From Acetobacter estunensis (GTDB taxonomy: Bacteria; Pseudomonadota; Alphaproteobacteria; Acetobacterales; Acetobacteraceae), in NCBI RefSeq assembly GCF_011516945.1, contig NZ_WOTH01000004.1, positions 62,001 through 126,000 of the forward strand: 64,000 bases of DNA. The letters are read 5' to 3'. Each line of letters begins with the position of its first letter. Position 1 is the first letter of the stretch. The translations under genes were made by a program, and so were the position numbers. Below are positions 1 through 9,060 of the stretch, piece after piece. The notes under the pieces are model-generated. The model searched no databases and had not been told where the DNA came from. It saw nothing but the letters and a program-made list of their open reading frames with translations.

Positions 1-765
1 CAGAACCCGCACCAGCGTCGGATACTCCGTCACGGCATAACCCGGCACGGAACCGATCCCCAGACCGGAAGAAATGGCGTCAGCCATCGCCACCATGCTG
101 TTGACTTCCAGACGGGCAGGACGACGCTGACCTTCCGGCATTCCGGCTTCCAGCAGCCAGTTCACATGCGGGACGGGAGGATGATAACCCCCGAAGGCAA
201 CGAGCTGATGCGTGGCCAGATCGTCCAGAGAGGCGGGTTGTCCGAACTGCTCCAGATAACGCGGGGACGCGTACACATGCAGGGGAAAATCTGCCAGGTG
301 ACGCTGGATCAGATCCGGTTGGCGGGGAGCGTGCATGCGCACGGCAACATCGGCCTCCCGCATCCCAAGATCGAGATCGTTGTCTTCAAGGATAAGGGAA
401 ATGGAGATGTCCGGGTTCTGCTCCATGAACTTGTGCAGACGCGGCATCAGCCAGCAGCTTCCGAAACCTGTCGTCGTGGTGACACGAAGACGACCGGCAG
501 CCTTTTCCTTGCTCTCGGTCAGGAGTGTCTGGGTCATCTCGAGTTTGGAGAAGACCTCGCGCACCGTCTGATTGAGCGTCTCACCCTGCTCGGTCAGGAT
601 GAGGCCTCGGGCATGGCGATGGAAGAGTGGAACCTGAAGAACATCCTCCAGGGCAGAAATCTGACGTGAAACCGCAGACTGGCTCAGATTCAGCACGTCA
701 CCTGCGTGCGTGAAGGAACCGGCTTCGGCAACAGCGTGGAAGATTCTGAGTTTGTCCCAGTCCAC
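1..765 (-). CDS. LysR-family transcriptional regulator (partial, 3' end beyond the window)
   Basis: Reading the minus strand from a GTG at 765 gives an uninterrupted 255-codon frame that runs off the left edge. It opens with DWDKLRIFHAVAEAGSFT, followed by a helix-turn-helix containing LNLSQSAVSRQISALE, the classic LysR N-terminal DNA-binding domain. The rest matches the effector-binding domain, so only the last few tens of residues are missing. The GTG is preceded by an AGGGAG ribosome site about 6 bases away, which decides the start. It lies 105 bp downstream of trxB on the same strand and may be co-transcribed with it. The target and the inducer are unknown. Confidence 0.88.
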   Translation of the reverse strand, partial: MDWDKLRIFHAVAEAGSFTHAGDVLNLSQSAVSRQISALEDVLQVPLFHRHARGLILTEQGETLNQTVREVFSKLEMTQTLLTESKEKAAGRLRVTTTTGFGSCWLMPRLHKFMEQNPDISISLILEDNDLDLGMREADVAVRMHAPRQPDLIQRHLADFPLHVYASPRYLEQFGQPASLDDLATHQLVAFGGYHPPVPHVNWLLEAGMPEGQRRPARLEVNSMVAMADAISSGLGIGSVPGYAVTEYPTLVRVL

Positions 766-870
766 ACCACTCTCCCTTACATAACTTTGAGCATGCGCCA
801 TCCGGGCTGCGGCGCATCCAATGGGTTTTCGTGACGGAAATATGAGGTCAGGTCAAGTATTCTGCCTCAT

Positions 871-1821
871 TCAGGCAACAATTCCGGCAAGGTGACGTTC
901 CGCGTCGAGGGCCGCCATGCAGCCTGTGCCGGCTGCCGTCACAGCCTGTCGATAAATCTTGTCCTGAACGTCCCCTGCGGCAAAGACGCCGGGCACGGAT
1001 GTGCGGGTGGTGCCGCGTTCAGTGACGATATAGCCCTCTGTGTCGAGCATGAGCTGGTCATGGAAAAGGCCGGTATTGGGGGAGTGCCCGATGGCGATGA
1101 ACACCCCATCGACCGGCAATGTGCTCATCGTCTCGTTGAGTACATTGAGCAGTTTTACACCCGTGACGGTCGGCGGTGTGCCCGAAGCAAGAATGTCAGC
1201 CACGACCGAGTTCCACACGACCGAGACTTTGGGATTGGCCAGTAGCCGGTCCTGAAGGATCTTTTCGGCACGCAGGGAATCGCGACGGTGGATCAGGGTC
1301 ACATGGTCGGCATGATGGGTCAGATAAAGAGCTTCTTCGACCGCTGTGTTGCCGCCACCCACGACCGCGACCCTCTTGCCCCGGAAGAAGAAGCCATCGC
1401 AGGTGGCGCAGGCCGACACGCCAGCCCCCTGAAGGGCTTTTTCATTGGGAAGGCCGAGCCATTTCGCCTGTGCGCCCGTGGCGATGATAACGCTGCGCGC
1501 CAGATAGACATCCCCACCATCGAGTGTCACGCGAAATGGCGAACCGTTACGAAAGTCCACCTTCGTGACAAGATCATGAACGATCCGGGTGCCGACATGC
1601 TCGGCCTGCGCAGCCATCTGCTCCATCAGCCACGGCCCCTGAATGGCGGTGGCGAAACCGGGATAATTTTCCACATCCGTGGTGATCATCAACTGGCCGC
1701 CCGGCTGCATGCCCGCCACCAGAACAGGCGCCAGATTGGCGCGCGCGGCGTAGATCGCGGCGGTGTAGCCAGCCGGGCCCGCGCCGATGATGAGAAGGTC
1801 GGTGGAGGTCGTCGTACTCAT
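871..1821 (-). CDS. trxB: Thioredoxin-disulfide reductase
   Basis: 316 aa, the normal length for bacterial low-molecular-weight TrxB. The cytoplasmic flavoenzyme passes electrons from NADPH through FAD and a redox disulfide to thioredoxin. Visible motifs are the N-terminal FAD fingerprint GAGPAG (residues 13-18), the redox-active CATC at 138-141 followed by DG, the NADPH-binding GGGNTAVEEA, and the C-terminal FAD motif FAAGDVQD. The ATG at 1821 has AAGGAC just upstream. The gene is divergent from the Lrp-type regulator at 1994, with 172 bp between them, and is followed on its own strand by the LysR gene. Confidence 0.97.
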   Translation of the reverse strand: MSTTTSTDLLIIGAGPAGYTAAIYAARANLAPVLVAGMQPGGQLMITTDVENYPGFATAIQGPWLMEQMAAQAEHVGTRIVHDLVTKVDFRNGSPFRVTLDGGDVYLARSVIIATGAQAKWLGLPNEKALQGAGVSACATCDGFFFRGKRVAVVGGGNTAVEEALYLTHHADHVTLIHRRDSLRAEKILQDRLLANPKVSVVWNSVVADILASGTPPTVTGVKLLNVLNETMSTLPVDGVFIAIGHSPNTGLFHDQLMLDTEGYIVTERGTTRTSVPGVFAAGDVQDKIYRQAVTAAGTGCMAALDAERHLAGIVA

Positions 1822-1993
1822 GGCGTCCTTCGCTCTGTCCGTGACGGTAATGCGAAATCCAAAGTGCTGCGGATATGAGCCTGCGGACGCTCAAGGGCAA
1901 CCCGCGGCTTGTGTTTTCCGTTACGCAGGGGCTTTGGACAGGGGCTGGTACCTCCTGTATGCAGCGCGCAGAAGGGTGTGGAGAGACAAAGGC

Positions 1994-2479
1994 GTGACGG
2001 TAGCGGAACTCGATGCGGTGGATCGGCGGATCATTGCCGAGTTGCAGGTGGACGGCCGCATGACCAACGTGGAGCTTGCGCGGCGCGTCGGCATTTCAGC
2101 ACCGCCCTGCCTGCGTCGTGTGCGCCGGCTGGAAGAACTGGGCGTTATCTCGGGCTATCACGCCGATGTGGATGCCGGTGCCTTGGGGTGGCCCATCTCG
2201 TTTTACGCCGTGATCGGTCTGGACAGCCAGAAAGAGGCGGTTCTCTCCCAGTTCGAGGCGCTGGTCGCGACATGGCCGGAAGCGCTCGAATGCCACATGA
2301 TTCGCGGGGGTGACGATTTTCTCGTGCGATTGGCGGCACGGGACACGACGCATGAAAACCAGCTCACCCGCCGCCTGACAGAAGCGCCGCATGTCATGCG
2401 TGTGCAGACGCTTCAGACCATCCGAACCACGCTTTCGCGTCCTCTTGTGGCCGTGGCGGGAGGAGAAGGTGAAACATGA
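1994..2479 (+). CDS. Lrp/AsnC-family transcriptional regulator
   Basis: 161 aa from a GTG start. The frame is open further upstream, but the family N-terminus begins at VAELDAVDRRIIAELQ. GGAGAG lies about 8 bases before the GTG, so that start is preferred. The N-terminal winged helix-turn-helix (TNVELARRVGISAPPCLRRV) is followed by an AsnC/RAM ligand-binding domain with the GGDDFLVRLAARD signature. Such proteins sense amino acids and act as oligomers. It is divergent from trxB. Its stop codon overlaps the start of the downstream glycosyltransferase (ATGA), which suggests translational coupling. The specific regulon is unknown. Confidence 0.9.
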   Translation: MTVAELDAVDRRIIAELQVDGRMTNVELARRVGISAPPCLRRVRRLEELGVISGYHADVDAGALGWPISFYAVIGLDSQKEAVLSQFEALVATWPEALECHMIRGGDDFLVRLAARDTTHENQLTRRLTEAPHVMRVQTLQTIRTTLSRPLVAVAGGEGET

Positions 2480-3624
2480 GTGTCGTTGCGTCTCGTCCGA
2501 CTGTCCGGACGCCGGTGCAGGCTTCGGTCACGCGGATCGGAACGCCGGATATCACGGTGGTTGTTCCCTGTTACCGGGAGGCGGCAAATGTACGGCCGCT
2601 TGTGGAAGCGCTGACGCAGGCGCTCACCGGGCGGGACTGGGAAGTCGTTTTCGTCGATGACAACTCGCCCGATGGAACGATCGAAGTGGTGCGCCAGTTG
2701 GCGCAGACCAACTGGCGTGTGCGTGGCATTTCCCGCATCGGTCGGCGGGGCCTGTCCACGGCCGTGATCGAAGGCGCGCTGTCGTCCTCCGCTCCTTACA
2801 TCGCGGTCATGGATGGCGATCTTCAGCATGACGAGTCCCGTCTGGGAACGATGATCGACAAGCTGGCGGCTGGAGAATGCGATATAGTAGTGGGCAGCCG
2901 CCACGTCGAAGGGGGCGATAACAGCGGACTTGCCAATGCGTGGCGGCACGCCCTTTCGGATGGCGGCATCCGTCTTGCGCAGATGATGATGCCGGTGAAG
3001 CTGAGCGATCCGATGAGCGGCTTTTTCGCACTGCGGCGGGATCTGTTCGTGAAAACCGCTCCGCGTCTTTCGGGTGCGGGCTTCAAGATCCTGATGGACC
3101 TGATTCTTTCCGCCCCGGGGCCTGTACGCGTCGAGGAGGTGCCGTGTGTGTTCCGGCCGCGCCTTGCGGGTGAGAGCAAGCTCGATTTTCTGGTGTTGCT
3201 CCAGTTCCTCGCCCTGATCCTCGACAAGCTGTTTCGTGGCTGGCTGCCCATCCGCTTCATCGCGTTTGCGCTGGTGGGCGCGGTTGGGGTGGTGGTGAAC
3301 ATTCTGGTCATGGAGGCGCTGCGACTGGGGGGAGTGGGTTTTGGAGGGGCGCAGTCGGTCGGCACGATTGTCGCCATGCTGACCAATTTCTGGCTCGATA
3401 ACACCTTCACCTATCGGGATCGCCGGTTGAAAGGTGCCCGGATGTGGGGTGGGCTGATCGTGTTCCTTCTCGTGTGTTCCATCGGCGCGTGGGCCAATAT
3501 CGGCGTGGCCACGCTCTTTCTCGGAACAGGGGAGGACTGGAGCAGCGCTAGCGCGGCGGGTGCGGTGATCGGCGTGGTGTGGAATTACGCCGTGTCGTCC
3601 ACTCTGATCTGGCGCTCGAAATGA
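2476..3624 (+). CDS. Glycosyltransferase family 2 fused to a GtrA-like membrane domain
   Basis: 382 aa in two parts. Residues 25-240 are a GT2 (GT-A fold) catalytic domain of the dolichol/undecaprenyl-phosphate sugar synthase type, with DDNSPDGT near residue 61 and DGD at 113-115 as the nucleotide/metal site. From about 258 on, a GtrA-like domain of four predicted membrane helices begins with RFIAFALVGAVGVVVN. Family knowledge: such proteins load a sugar onto a polyprenyl phosphate at the cytoplasmic face and may help flip it. The start overlaps the stop of the Lrp gene by 4 bp. The GT39-type gene follows after 19 bp and probably uses its product. Confidence 0.9.
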   Translation: MSVVASRPTVRTPVQASVTRIGTPDITVVVPCYREAANVRPLVEALTQALTGRDWEVVFVDDNSPDGTIEVVRQLAQTNWRVRGISRIGRRGLSTAVIEGALSSSAPYIAVMDGDLQHDESRLGTMIDKLAAGECDIVVGSRHVEGGDNSGLANAWRHALSDGGIRLAQMMMPVKLSDPMSGFFALRRDLFVKTAPRLSGAGFKILMDLILSAPGPVRVEEVPCVFRPRLAGESKLDFLVLLQFLALILDKLFRGWLPIRFIAFALVGAVGVVVNILVMEALRLGGVGFGGAQSVGTIVAMLTNFWLDNTFTYRDRRLKGARMWGGLIVFLLVCSIGAWANIGVATLFLGTGEDWSSASAAGAVIGVVWNYAVSSTLIWRSK

Positions 3625-3643
3625 ATGAAACACCTCGCGGATC

Positions 3644-5134
3644 GTGAATCGGCAGCAGTGGACACTGGCGCTCGCGCTTCTGGTCGCGGTCACGGCCCTG
3701 CGCGTCGTTGTAGCGGCCCTCCTGCCGATCACGCCCGATGAGGCTTATTACTGGACATGGTCGCGGGCGCTTCAGCCCGGTTATCTCGACCATCCCTTCA
3801 TGGTGGCCGTATGGATCCGGTTGGGCACCTTCCTGCTGGGCGATGGCGCTCTGGGGATCCGGCTGACCGGTCCGTTTGCGGCGGGCGTAGGAACGCTTTT
3901 CGTCATGATGACGATGCGCGATCTGCTTGTTCTGCGTGATCGGTCGTCCTCTCCTTCATGTGCATCCACGTCTCCCTTTATCGCTGGCGTGCTGTTGAAC
4001 GCGACATTGGCGGTGGGTCTGGGCGCGATCGTGATGACGCCCGACACTCCCCTTCTGTTCTTTCAGTCGATTTTCCTATGGGCGGTCGTCCGTTTGCTTG
4101 TGAGCGGTGACAACCGCTGGTGGCTGGTGCTTGGACTGATGGCGGGCGCTGGTTTCGACAGCAAATACACCATGATCCTGTCCGTTCTCGCACTGGGCGT
4201 GTGGGTGGGTTGGGACGTGCAGGCACGCGTCATGTTGCGCACGGTCTGGCCGTGGGCGGGCCTGATTCTGGCGGTGATCGGAGCGTCTCCCGTGATCGGG
4301 TGGAACGCAGCGCATGGATGGGCCAGTTTCATCAAACAGGGTGGGCGAACCGGGGACTGGAACCCGGCACGGGCGGCGCAATTTCTGGGAGAGTTGGTGA
4401 GCGGCCAGATCGGGTTGCTCACGCCGGGAATATTTCTGCTGGGCGGTCTGGCGCTATGGCATGCTGTGCGGGCGCGAGACCGTGTGGACCGGCTTCTGCT
4501 CTGCCTTATCGGCGTGCCCGCGCTGGTCTTTTTTCAGCACGCGGCGGGGGATCGGGTGCAGCCCAACTGGCCCGTCCTGCTGTATCCGGCCATTGTCCTT
4601 CTGGTGACATGGCAGGGTGCGCGGGGCTGGAAGGCGGCCTCGGCACTCGGGTTTCTGCTCAGTGGTCTGGTGCTGACGCAAGCGTTGACGGGTGCTTTGC
4701 CGTTGGGGCGGCATCTGGACGTCACGTTGCGGCAGGCTGGCGGTTGGTCTCAGTTGATGGATGAGGTGGCAGCCCGCTCACAGGGAGCGGCGTTTGTCGC
4801 ATCCGACGATTACGGCCTGGCATCCGAACTGGCGTTGTGGTTGCCTGACCGGGTGGTGGGAGGTGTCGATCCCCGCTGGGCTTTTGCTGGACGTCCGGAA
4901 CTGACATGCCAGACGGGATGGGGGGTGTTGGTACGGAATGCGCGGCGTTCGTTTCCGACGGATCATCCGTGGCAGAAGGAATCGCAGCCTCTCGGGGAGG
5001 TGGTGCGTGCCCGAAAAGGACGGGAGGCCGAACGCTATGCGCTGTTTCGGGTCCGCTGTCCTCTGTCGGCACAGGCCGAGTCGATTCTTTATCGGCTTCC
5101 CACCAGTCAGGGGCGGGACCGTCATTCTCGATGA
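3644..5134 (+). CDS. GT39/ArnT-like polyprenyl-phosphate-sugar glycosyltransferase
   Basis: 496-aa polytopic membrane protein with a GTG start. The first luminal loop has PDEAYYWTWSRALQPGYLDHP, the acidic-pair motif of the ArnT/PMT (GT39, GT-C fold) family, and many hydrophobic helices follow. Family role: transfer of a sugar from a polyprenyl phosphate donor to lipid A, a protein or another envelope acceptor on the periplasmic side. The gene directly follows the GT2-GtrA gene, so a two-step donor synthesis and transfer pathway is likely. The sugar and the acceptor cannot be read from sequence. It has no strong ribosome site, so the start is less certain than the family call. Confidence 0.88.
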   Translation: MNRQQWTLALALLVAVTALRVVVAALLPITPDEAYYWTWSRALQPGYLDHPFMVAVWIRLGTFLLGDGALGIRLTGPFAAGVGTLFVMMTMRDLLVLRDRSSSPSCASTSPFIAGVLLNATLAVGLGAIVMTPDTPLLFFQSIFLWAVVRLLVSGDNRWWLVLGLMAGAGFDSKYTMILSVLALGVWVGWDVQARVMLRTVWPWAGLILAVIGASPVIGWNAAHGWASFIKQGGRTGDWNPARAAQFLGELVSGQIGLLTPGIFLLGGLALWHAVRARDRVDRLLLCLIGVPALVFFQHAAGDRVQPNWPVLLYPAIVLLVTWQGARGWKAASALGFLLSGLVLTQALTGALPLGRHLDVTLRQAGGWSQLMDEVAARSQGAAFVASDDYGLASELALWLPDRVVGGVDPRWAFAGRPELTCQTGWGVLVRNARRSFPTDHPWQKESQPLGEVVRARKGREAERYALFRVRCPLSAQAESILYRLPTSQGRDRHSR

Positions 5135-5213
5135 TGAGTCGTTCCCGGATGGCAAGGGATTAAGCGTGTTTTAAGCCCCTTCAACCAGCATGCACCGCAA
5201 GTTGGAGAGGTGT

Positions 5214-6422
5214 ATGGCGCGCAACGGGGACAACAAACCGAAGATCGTCGTGATTCGACGCGGTGGCGGTGGTGGCGATGGCCACCACGGTGGCGCGTGG
5301 AAAATCGCGTACGCGGACTTCGTGACGGCCATGATGGCGTTCTTCCTCGTGATGTGGCTCATCAACGCCACGACCGAGCAGCGTCGGCGCGGCATCGCCA
5401 ACTTCTTCAATCCCATGGCGTCAACATCTGCGCCCGCCAGCCAGACTATGTCCGATCCGGGACTGACCCCGCCTACAGCACAGGACGACACGCAGCAGGC
5501 GACCCACAAGACCGGCAATCTGGATATGTCGGAAAAGCCCGATAACGGCGCGGCCCATAAACCGGGTCCAACCCCACACGAAAGCAAGGGCGCCATTGCG
5601 AAGGCTGGTGGATTTGGGCCGGACGTTGCGGTCGTGGTGGGGCGCGATATTGCGGGAAGTGGTTCCGATACGCGTCAGCGGGGCATGTTGCGTACGCCCG
5701 ATCCGTCTTTTCCCGACCGAAGTATCGGCCGCATTGTGTCGGTTCCACCCTCACTGGCGAAGATCGTGCCGATTGGAGGCAGCAAAACCGGCTCTACGAC
5801 CGATGTGGGCGAGAGTGGACAGGTTGATGCGGCAGCTCAGGAACAAAAAGACCTGGAGCATGATGCGCAGCAGATTCATGCTGCCATGGACAAGGACCCG
5901 GCGGCCAGTCAGTTGGCGCCTCAGGTAAAAGTGGAACTGGTGCCGGAAGGTTTGCGGATCCAGTTGTCCGAAAGCGACCGCAAGCCGATGTTCGACACGG
6001 GTTCGGCGCAGCTGAATGCCAACGCTACGCATCTGATGCAATTGATCGCGCCCTACCTCACGGCAATGCCCCAGAACCTTTCAATCTATGGCTATACCGA
6101 TGCGGCAACGTATCGGCGCAAAGGTGAGTCCAACTGGGGACTGTCGGCCGCACGGGCGGATTCGGCGCGGGAGATTCTCGAGCAGGCCGGTTTTCCGGAA
6201 CAGAGGCTGCTGGAAGTGTCGGGGCGTGCGGATCGTCAACTGGCGGACCCGGCGGATCCTGCTTCGGCCGCCAATCGCCGCGTCGTGCTCCTGCTGCATC
6301 GCGAACATGATGTTCCGCTGCCGGACGCAGCCGCCACACCACAGAACAACGCACCCACTGCACCCGCAGGCGCGGTGCTGCCTGCCGGAGAGATATCCGG
6401 TCAGAAGATAAGGACAGACTGA
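5214..6422 (+). CDS. motB: Flagellar motor stator protein MotB
   Basis: 402 aa from the ATG at 5214, which has GGAGAGG at 5204-5210; an in-frame ATG at 5190 lacks such a site. A short basic N-terminus precedes a single membrane helix (WKIAYADFVTAMMAFFLVMW) that carries the proton-binding Asp of MotB proteins. A long proline- and glycine-rich linker follows, then a C-terminal OmpA-like peptidoglycan-binding domain (IYGYTDAATYRRKGESNWGL, LSAARADSAREIL, ANRRVVLLL). With MotA it forms the proton-driven torque unit anchored to the cell wall. The motA ATG begins immediately after this stop codon. The order motB-motA is the reverse of the enterobacterial one. Confidence 0.95.
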   Translation: MARNGDNKPKIVVIRRGGGGGDGHHGGAWKIAYADFVTAMMAFFLVMWLINATTEQRRRGIANFFNPMASTSAPASQTMSDPGLTPPTAQDDTQQATHKTGNLDMSEKPDNGAAHKPGPTPHESKGAIAKAGGFGPDVAVVVGRDIAGSGSDTRQRGMLRTPDPSFPDRSIGRIVSVPPSLAKIVPIGGSKTGSTTDVGESGQVDAAAQEQKDLEHDAQQIHAAMDKDPAASQLAPQVKVELVPEGLRIQLSESDRKPMFDTGSAQLNANATHLMQLIAPYLTAMPQNLSIYGYTDAATYRRKGESNWGLSAARADSAREILEQAGFPEQRLLEVSGRADRQLADPADPASAANRRVVLLLHREHDVPLPDAAATPQNNAPTAPAGAVLPAGEISGQKIRTD

Positions 6423-7289
6423 ATGTTGGTAATTGGCGGCCTGGTTTTTATGCTGCTTTGCGTGTTCGGCTCCTTTGCGGCCTCAGGCGGTGCCATCGTG
6501 CCGCTGGTCAAGTCGATGCCGTTCGAACTGCTCACCATCATGGGAGCGGGCATCGGCACGTTTGTCATGGCAAGCTCCATTGGGGATCTCAAACATGTGC
6601 CGGGTGCGCTGGGTAAGGCCGTCAAGGGACCGAAATTCGGACGGCAGGACTACCTTGAGCTTCTATGCCTGCTGTTTTCGTTCACGCGCCTTGCTCAGAG
6701 CCACGGTGTGATGGCGCTGGAGCAGCATATCGAGACCCCCATGGAAAGCACGATTTTCGGAAAATATCCGAAAATCCGCGACAACCAGCGGGTCCGGCGT
6801 CTGATTTGCGACTATCTGCGCATGATCAGCATGAATATGGACGATCCGTTTCAACTCGATGAGGTGATGTCGCGCGAACTTGCAAAAAATCTCAAGGAAG
6901 ACTGCCACGTCGCGCACAGTCTGCAGACATTGGCGGATGCACTGCCGGCACTCGGAATCGTCGCCGCCGTGCTGGGCGTCATCAAGACCATGGGATCGAT
7001 CAGCAAGCCGCCGGAAGTTCTTGGCGAGATGATCGCGGGCGCGCTGGTCGGCACGTTCCTGGGTGTTCTGCTGGCCTACGGTATTGTAGGCCCGCTTTCC
7101 TCCCGTATCCGCAGCGTTGTGGAAGAGGACGCGCACTATTATGACCTCATCCGTGCGGTCTTCGTCGCGTTCCTGCAGGGCAATGCGCCTCAGGTCAGTG
7201 TGGAGATCGGACGCAAGGATATTCCCGGCGAACTGATGCCGAGTTTCGAGGAGGTCGATACCGCACTCAACGAACTCGCCGTTGGCTAA
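6423..7289 (+). CDS. motA: Flagellar motor stator protein MotA
   Basis: 288 aa with four membrane helices: two near the N-terminus (LVIGGLVFMLLCVFGSFAASGG and the segment after MPFELLTIMGAGIG), then a large cytoplasmic loop, and two near the C-terminus (ALPALGIVAAVLGVIKTMG and GALVGTFLGVLLAYGIVGPL). The loop holds the charged region that contacts FliG. The length and the PALGIVAAVLGVI segment are typical of MotA. The ATG abuts the motB stop codon with no spacer, so the two are translated from one mRNA. No other flagellar genes are visible in the window. Confidence 0.95.
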   Translation: MLVIGGLVFMLLCVFGSFAASGGAIVPLVKSMPFELLTIMGAGIGTFVMASSIGDLKHVPGALGKAVKGPKFGRQDYLELLCLLFSFTRLAQSHGVMALEQHIETPMESTIFGKYPKIRDNQRVRRLICDYLRMISMNMDDPFQLDEVMSRELAKNLKEDCHVAHSLQTLADALPALGIVAAVLGVIKTMGSISKPPEVLGEMIAGALVGTFLGVLLAYGIVGPLSSRIRSVVEEDAHYYDLIRAVFVAFLQGNAPQVSVEIGRKDIPGELMPSFEEVDTALNELAVG

Positions 7290-7315
7290 GCCGCCAAGTG
7301 GAGTGCGGTTGAGAT

Positions 7316-7825
7316 ATGACAGGAGAAGTGAGCGGCAGCGAGGACCTGCGGCGTTACATCACGCCAGCGGGTCTGCGGGTCATGCGCGCGGAACTGTCGC
7401 AACTGGTCCGTGAGGAGCGGCCGTCTGTGGTGGAGGTTGTCTCATGGGCGGCGGGAAACGGAGATCGCTCTGAAAATGGCGATTACATCTACGGAAAAAA
7501 GCGCCTGCGCGAGATCGACCGGCGCATCCGGTTTCTGACCAAGCGTGTGGAAACGGCCATTTCCGTCGAGCCTGCCGAGCAGACGCGCCGCGACCGTGTG
7601 TTCTTTGGCGCGACCGTTACTTATGCGGACGAAAGCGATCGAGAGACGACGGTGACGATTGTGGGTGTGGACGAGGCTGTAACCGAGCGGGGCGAAATCA
7701 GTCTGGTGTCGCCGGTTGCCCGTGCTCTTCTTGGGCGCGGCGTGGGAGACGAAATCACGCTTCATACACCGCGTGGGCCTGAGTTGATCGAACTGCTTGC
7801 CATCTCCTATCCACTTCCAGCCTGA
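7316..7825 (+). CDS. greB: Transcript cleavage/elongation factor of the GreB type
   Basis: 169 aa. The N-terminal coiled coil carries the tip motif GDRSENGDYIYGKKRLREID. The acidic residues there are inserted into the RNA polymerase secondary channel to stimulate cleavage of backtracked RNA. 'YIYGKKRLREIDRRIRFL' is the GreB rather than the GreA form. The C-terminal FKBP-like domain has VFFGATVTY and ISLVSPVARALLGRGVGDE. The gene lies 26 bp after motA on the same strand, and gshB follows closely. Confidence 0.93.
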   Translation: MTGEVSGSEDLRRYITPAGLRVMRAELSQLVREERPSVVEVVSWAAGNGDRSENGDYIYGKKRLREIDRRIRFLTKRVETAISVEPAEQTRRDRVFFGATVTYADESDRETTVTIVGVDEAVTERGEISLVSPVARALLGRGVGDEITLHTPRGPELIELLAISYPLPA

Positions 7826-7891
7826 CCTTCTCCTTTTGCTTGGGATGTGAATTGCCCTAAAGGAGTCGACAGCAGGAAAACGGAGCTTGTC

Positions 7892-8872
7892 ATGACTTCA
7901 GGGCTTGATGTCGCGGTGCAGATGGATCCTCTGGAGGGGATCGACATCAATGGTGATTCGACCTTCGCCATGATGCTGGAAGCGCAGGCACGCGGACACC
8001 GCCTGTTTGTCTATGAAGTCAACAGCATGGCTCTTCTGGAAGGCGGTCATGGCACCTCCACGCAACTGACGGCGCGGGTGCGTCCAGTCCAGGTCCGGCG
8101 TGAAAAGGGCAATCACGCGACTTTCGGAGAGGCGGTGCGGAGCAACCTTGGCGACATGGACGTGATCCTGATGCGTCAGGATCCGCCCTTCGACATGGCC
8201 TACATTACCGCTACTCACCTTCTTGAGCATGTGCACGGCGTTGGGCCGGGACGTGCGTTAGTGGTGAACGATCCGCGTTCGGTGCGCGATGCCCCGGAAA
8301 AGCTGCTGGTCACCCATTATCCGGAACTGATGCCGCCGACTCTGGTGACATGGGACACAGATGAAATCCGCGCGTTCCGCCATCGCTGGAAAGACATCAT
8401 CGTCAAGCCGCTCTTCGGGAATGGCGGCAGCGGCGTGTTCCGTATTCGTGAGGACGACCAGAACCTTAACGCTCTTCTGGAGATGCACTTTGCCCGCTCA
8501 CGCGAGCCGTTGATGATCCAACGCTATGAAGCCGCCGTTCGGCAGGGGGACAAACGCATCATTCTGGCGGACGGTGTGCCCATCGGGGCGATCAATCGCG
8601 TGCCTGCGGAGGGCGAGGCGCGGTCGAACATGCATGTGGGCGGCGTGGCGACACCGGTGAAACTGACGCCGCGCGATCAGGAAATCTGTGAGGCCATCGG
8701 TCCGATGCTGCGTGATCGGGGGCTGATCTTCGTGGGAATCGATGTGATCGGGAACTGGTTGACGGAAATCAATGTGACGTCCCCCACGGGCCTTCAGGAA
8801 CTCGCGCGTTTCGACGGCACCAATCCGGCGGCCACGTTGTGGGATTGCATCGAAGCGCGTCTGACGACCTGA
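7892..8872 (+). CDS. gshB: Glutathione synthase
   Basis: 326 aa from the ATG at 7892. An open in-frame GTG lies 45 bp upstream, but the family N-terminus (MDPLEGIDINGDSTFAMMLEAQ) fits the later start, and CGGAG precedes it. This is an ATP-grasp ligase that joins gamma-glutamylcysteine and glycine. Visible family segments are DSTFAMMLEAQARGH, LLVTHYPELMPPTLVT, the ATP-binding glycine-rich KPLFGNGGSGVFRI, and the Mg/ATP site INVTSPTGLQE near the C-terminus. gshA is not in the window. Confidence 0.96.
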   Translation: MTSGLDVAVQMDPLEGIDINGDSTFAMMLEAQARGHRLFVYEVNSMALLEGGHGTSTQLTARVRPVQVRREKGNHATFGEAVRSNLGDMDVILMRQDPPFDMAYITATHLLEHVHGVGPGRALVVNDPRSVRDAPEKLLVTHYPELMPPTLVTWDTDEIRAFRHRWKDIIVKPLFGNGGSGVFRIREDDQNLNALLEMHFARSREPLMIQRYEAAVRQGDKRIILADGVPIGAINRVPAEGEARSNMHVGGVATPVKLTPRDQEICEAIGPMLRDRGLIFVGIDVIGNWLTEINVTSPTGLQELARFDGTNPAATLWDCIEARLTT

Positions 8873-8880
8873 CGAATGGA

Positions 8881-9060
8881 TCAGCCTGCGGGCGGCTCCT
8901 CGGCAGAGGGTTTGATGCAGCAGGTCTTTTCCTCTTTTTTGCGGTGAAATCTCTGTAAATCCAGCTTGTTATCCAGCCATTTGTAGAGTGGCTCTCTCCA
9001 ATAGAAACCAAACATGGAGGCCCAGATCACGATGCAGAGAAGAATAAGGATTATCTGCAC
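8881..9060 (-). CDS. Small single-pass membrane protein, function unknown
   Basis: 59 aa from a GTG at 9060, with GAGGAG 7 bases upstream; that site sets the start. Residues 2-20 form a strongly hydrophobic helix (IILILLCIVIW...), then a short basic/aromatic region (WREPLYKWLDNKLDL), and a tail with a Cys-Cys pair. It ends 8 bp from the convergent gshB stop. I do not recognise a family. The good ribosome site and the clean helix-plus-tail design argue for a real gene, but its size makes this moderate confidence only. Confidence 0.55.
   Translation of the reverse strand: MQIILILLCIVIWASMFGFYWREPLYKWLDNKLDLQRFHRKKEEKTCCIKPSAEEPPAG

Noticed and set aside
1787-1993. N-terminal extension of the Lrp-type regulator by 69 codons
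   Set aside because: It overlaps the trxB start on the other strand and does not resemble the family; the GTG at 1994 fits length and ribosome site.
2413-3732. 439-codon minus-strand frame opposite the GT2-GtrA gene
   Set aside because: The plus strand shows clear GT2 and GtrA motifs; the antisense product has none.
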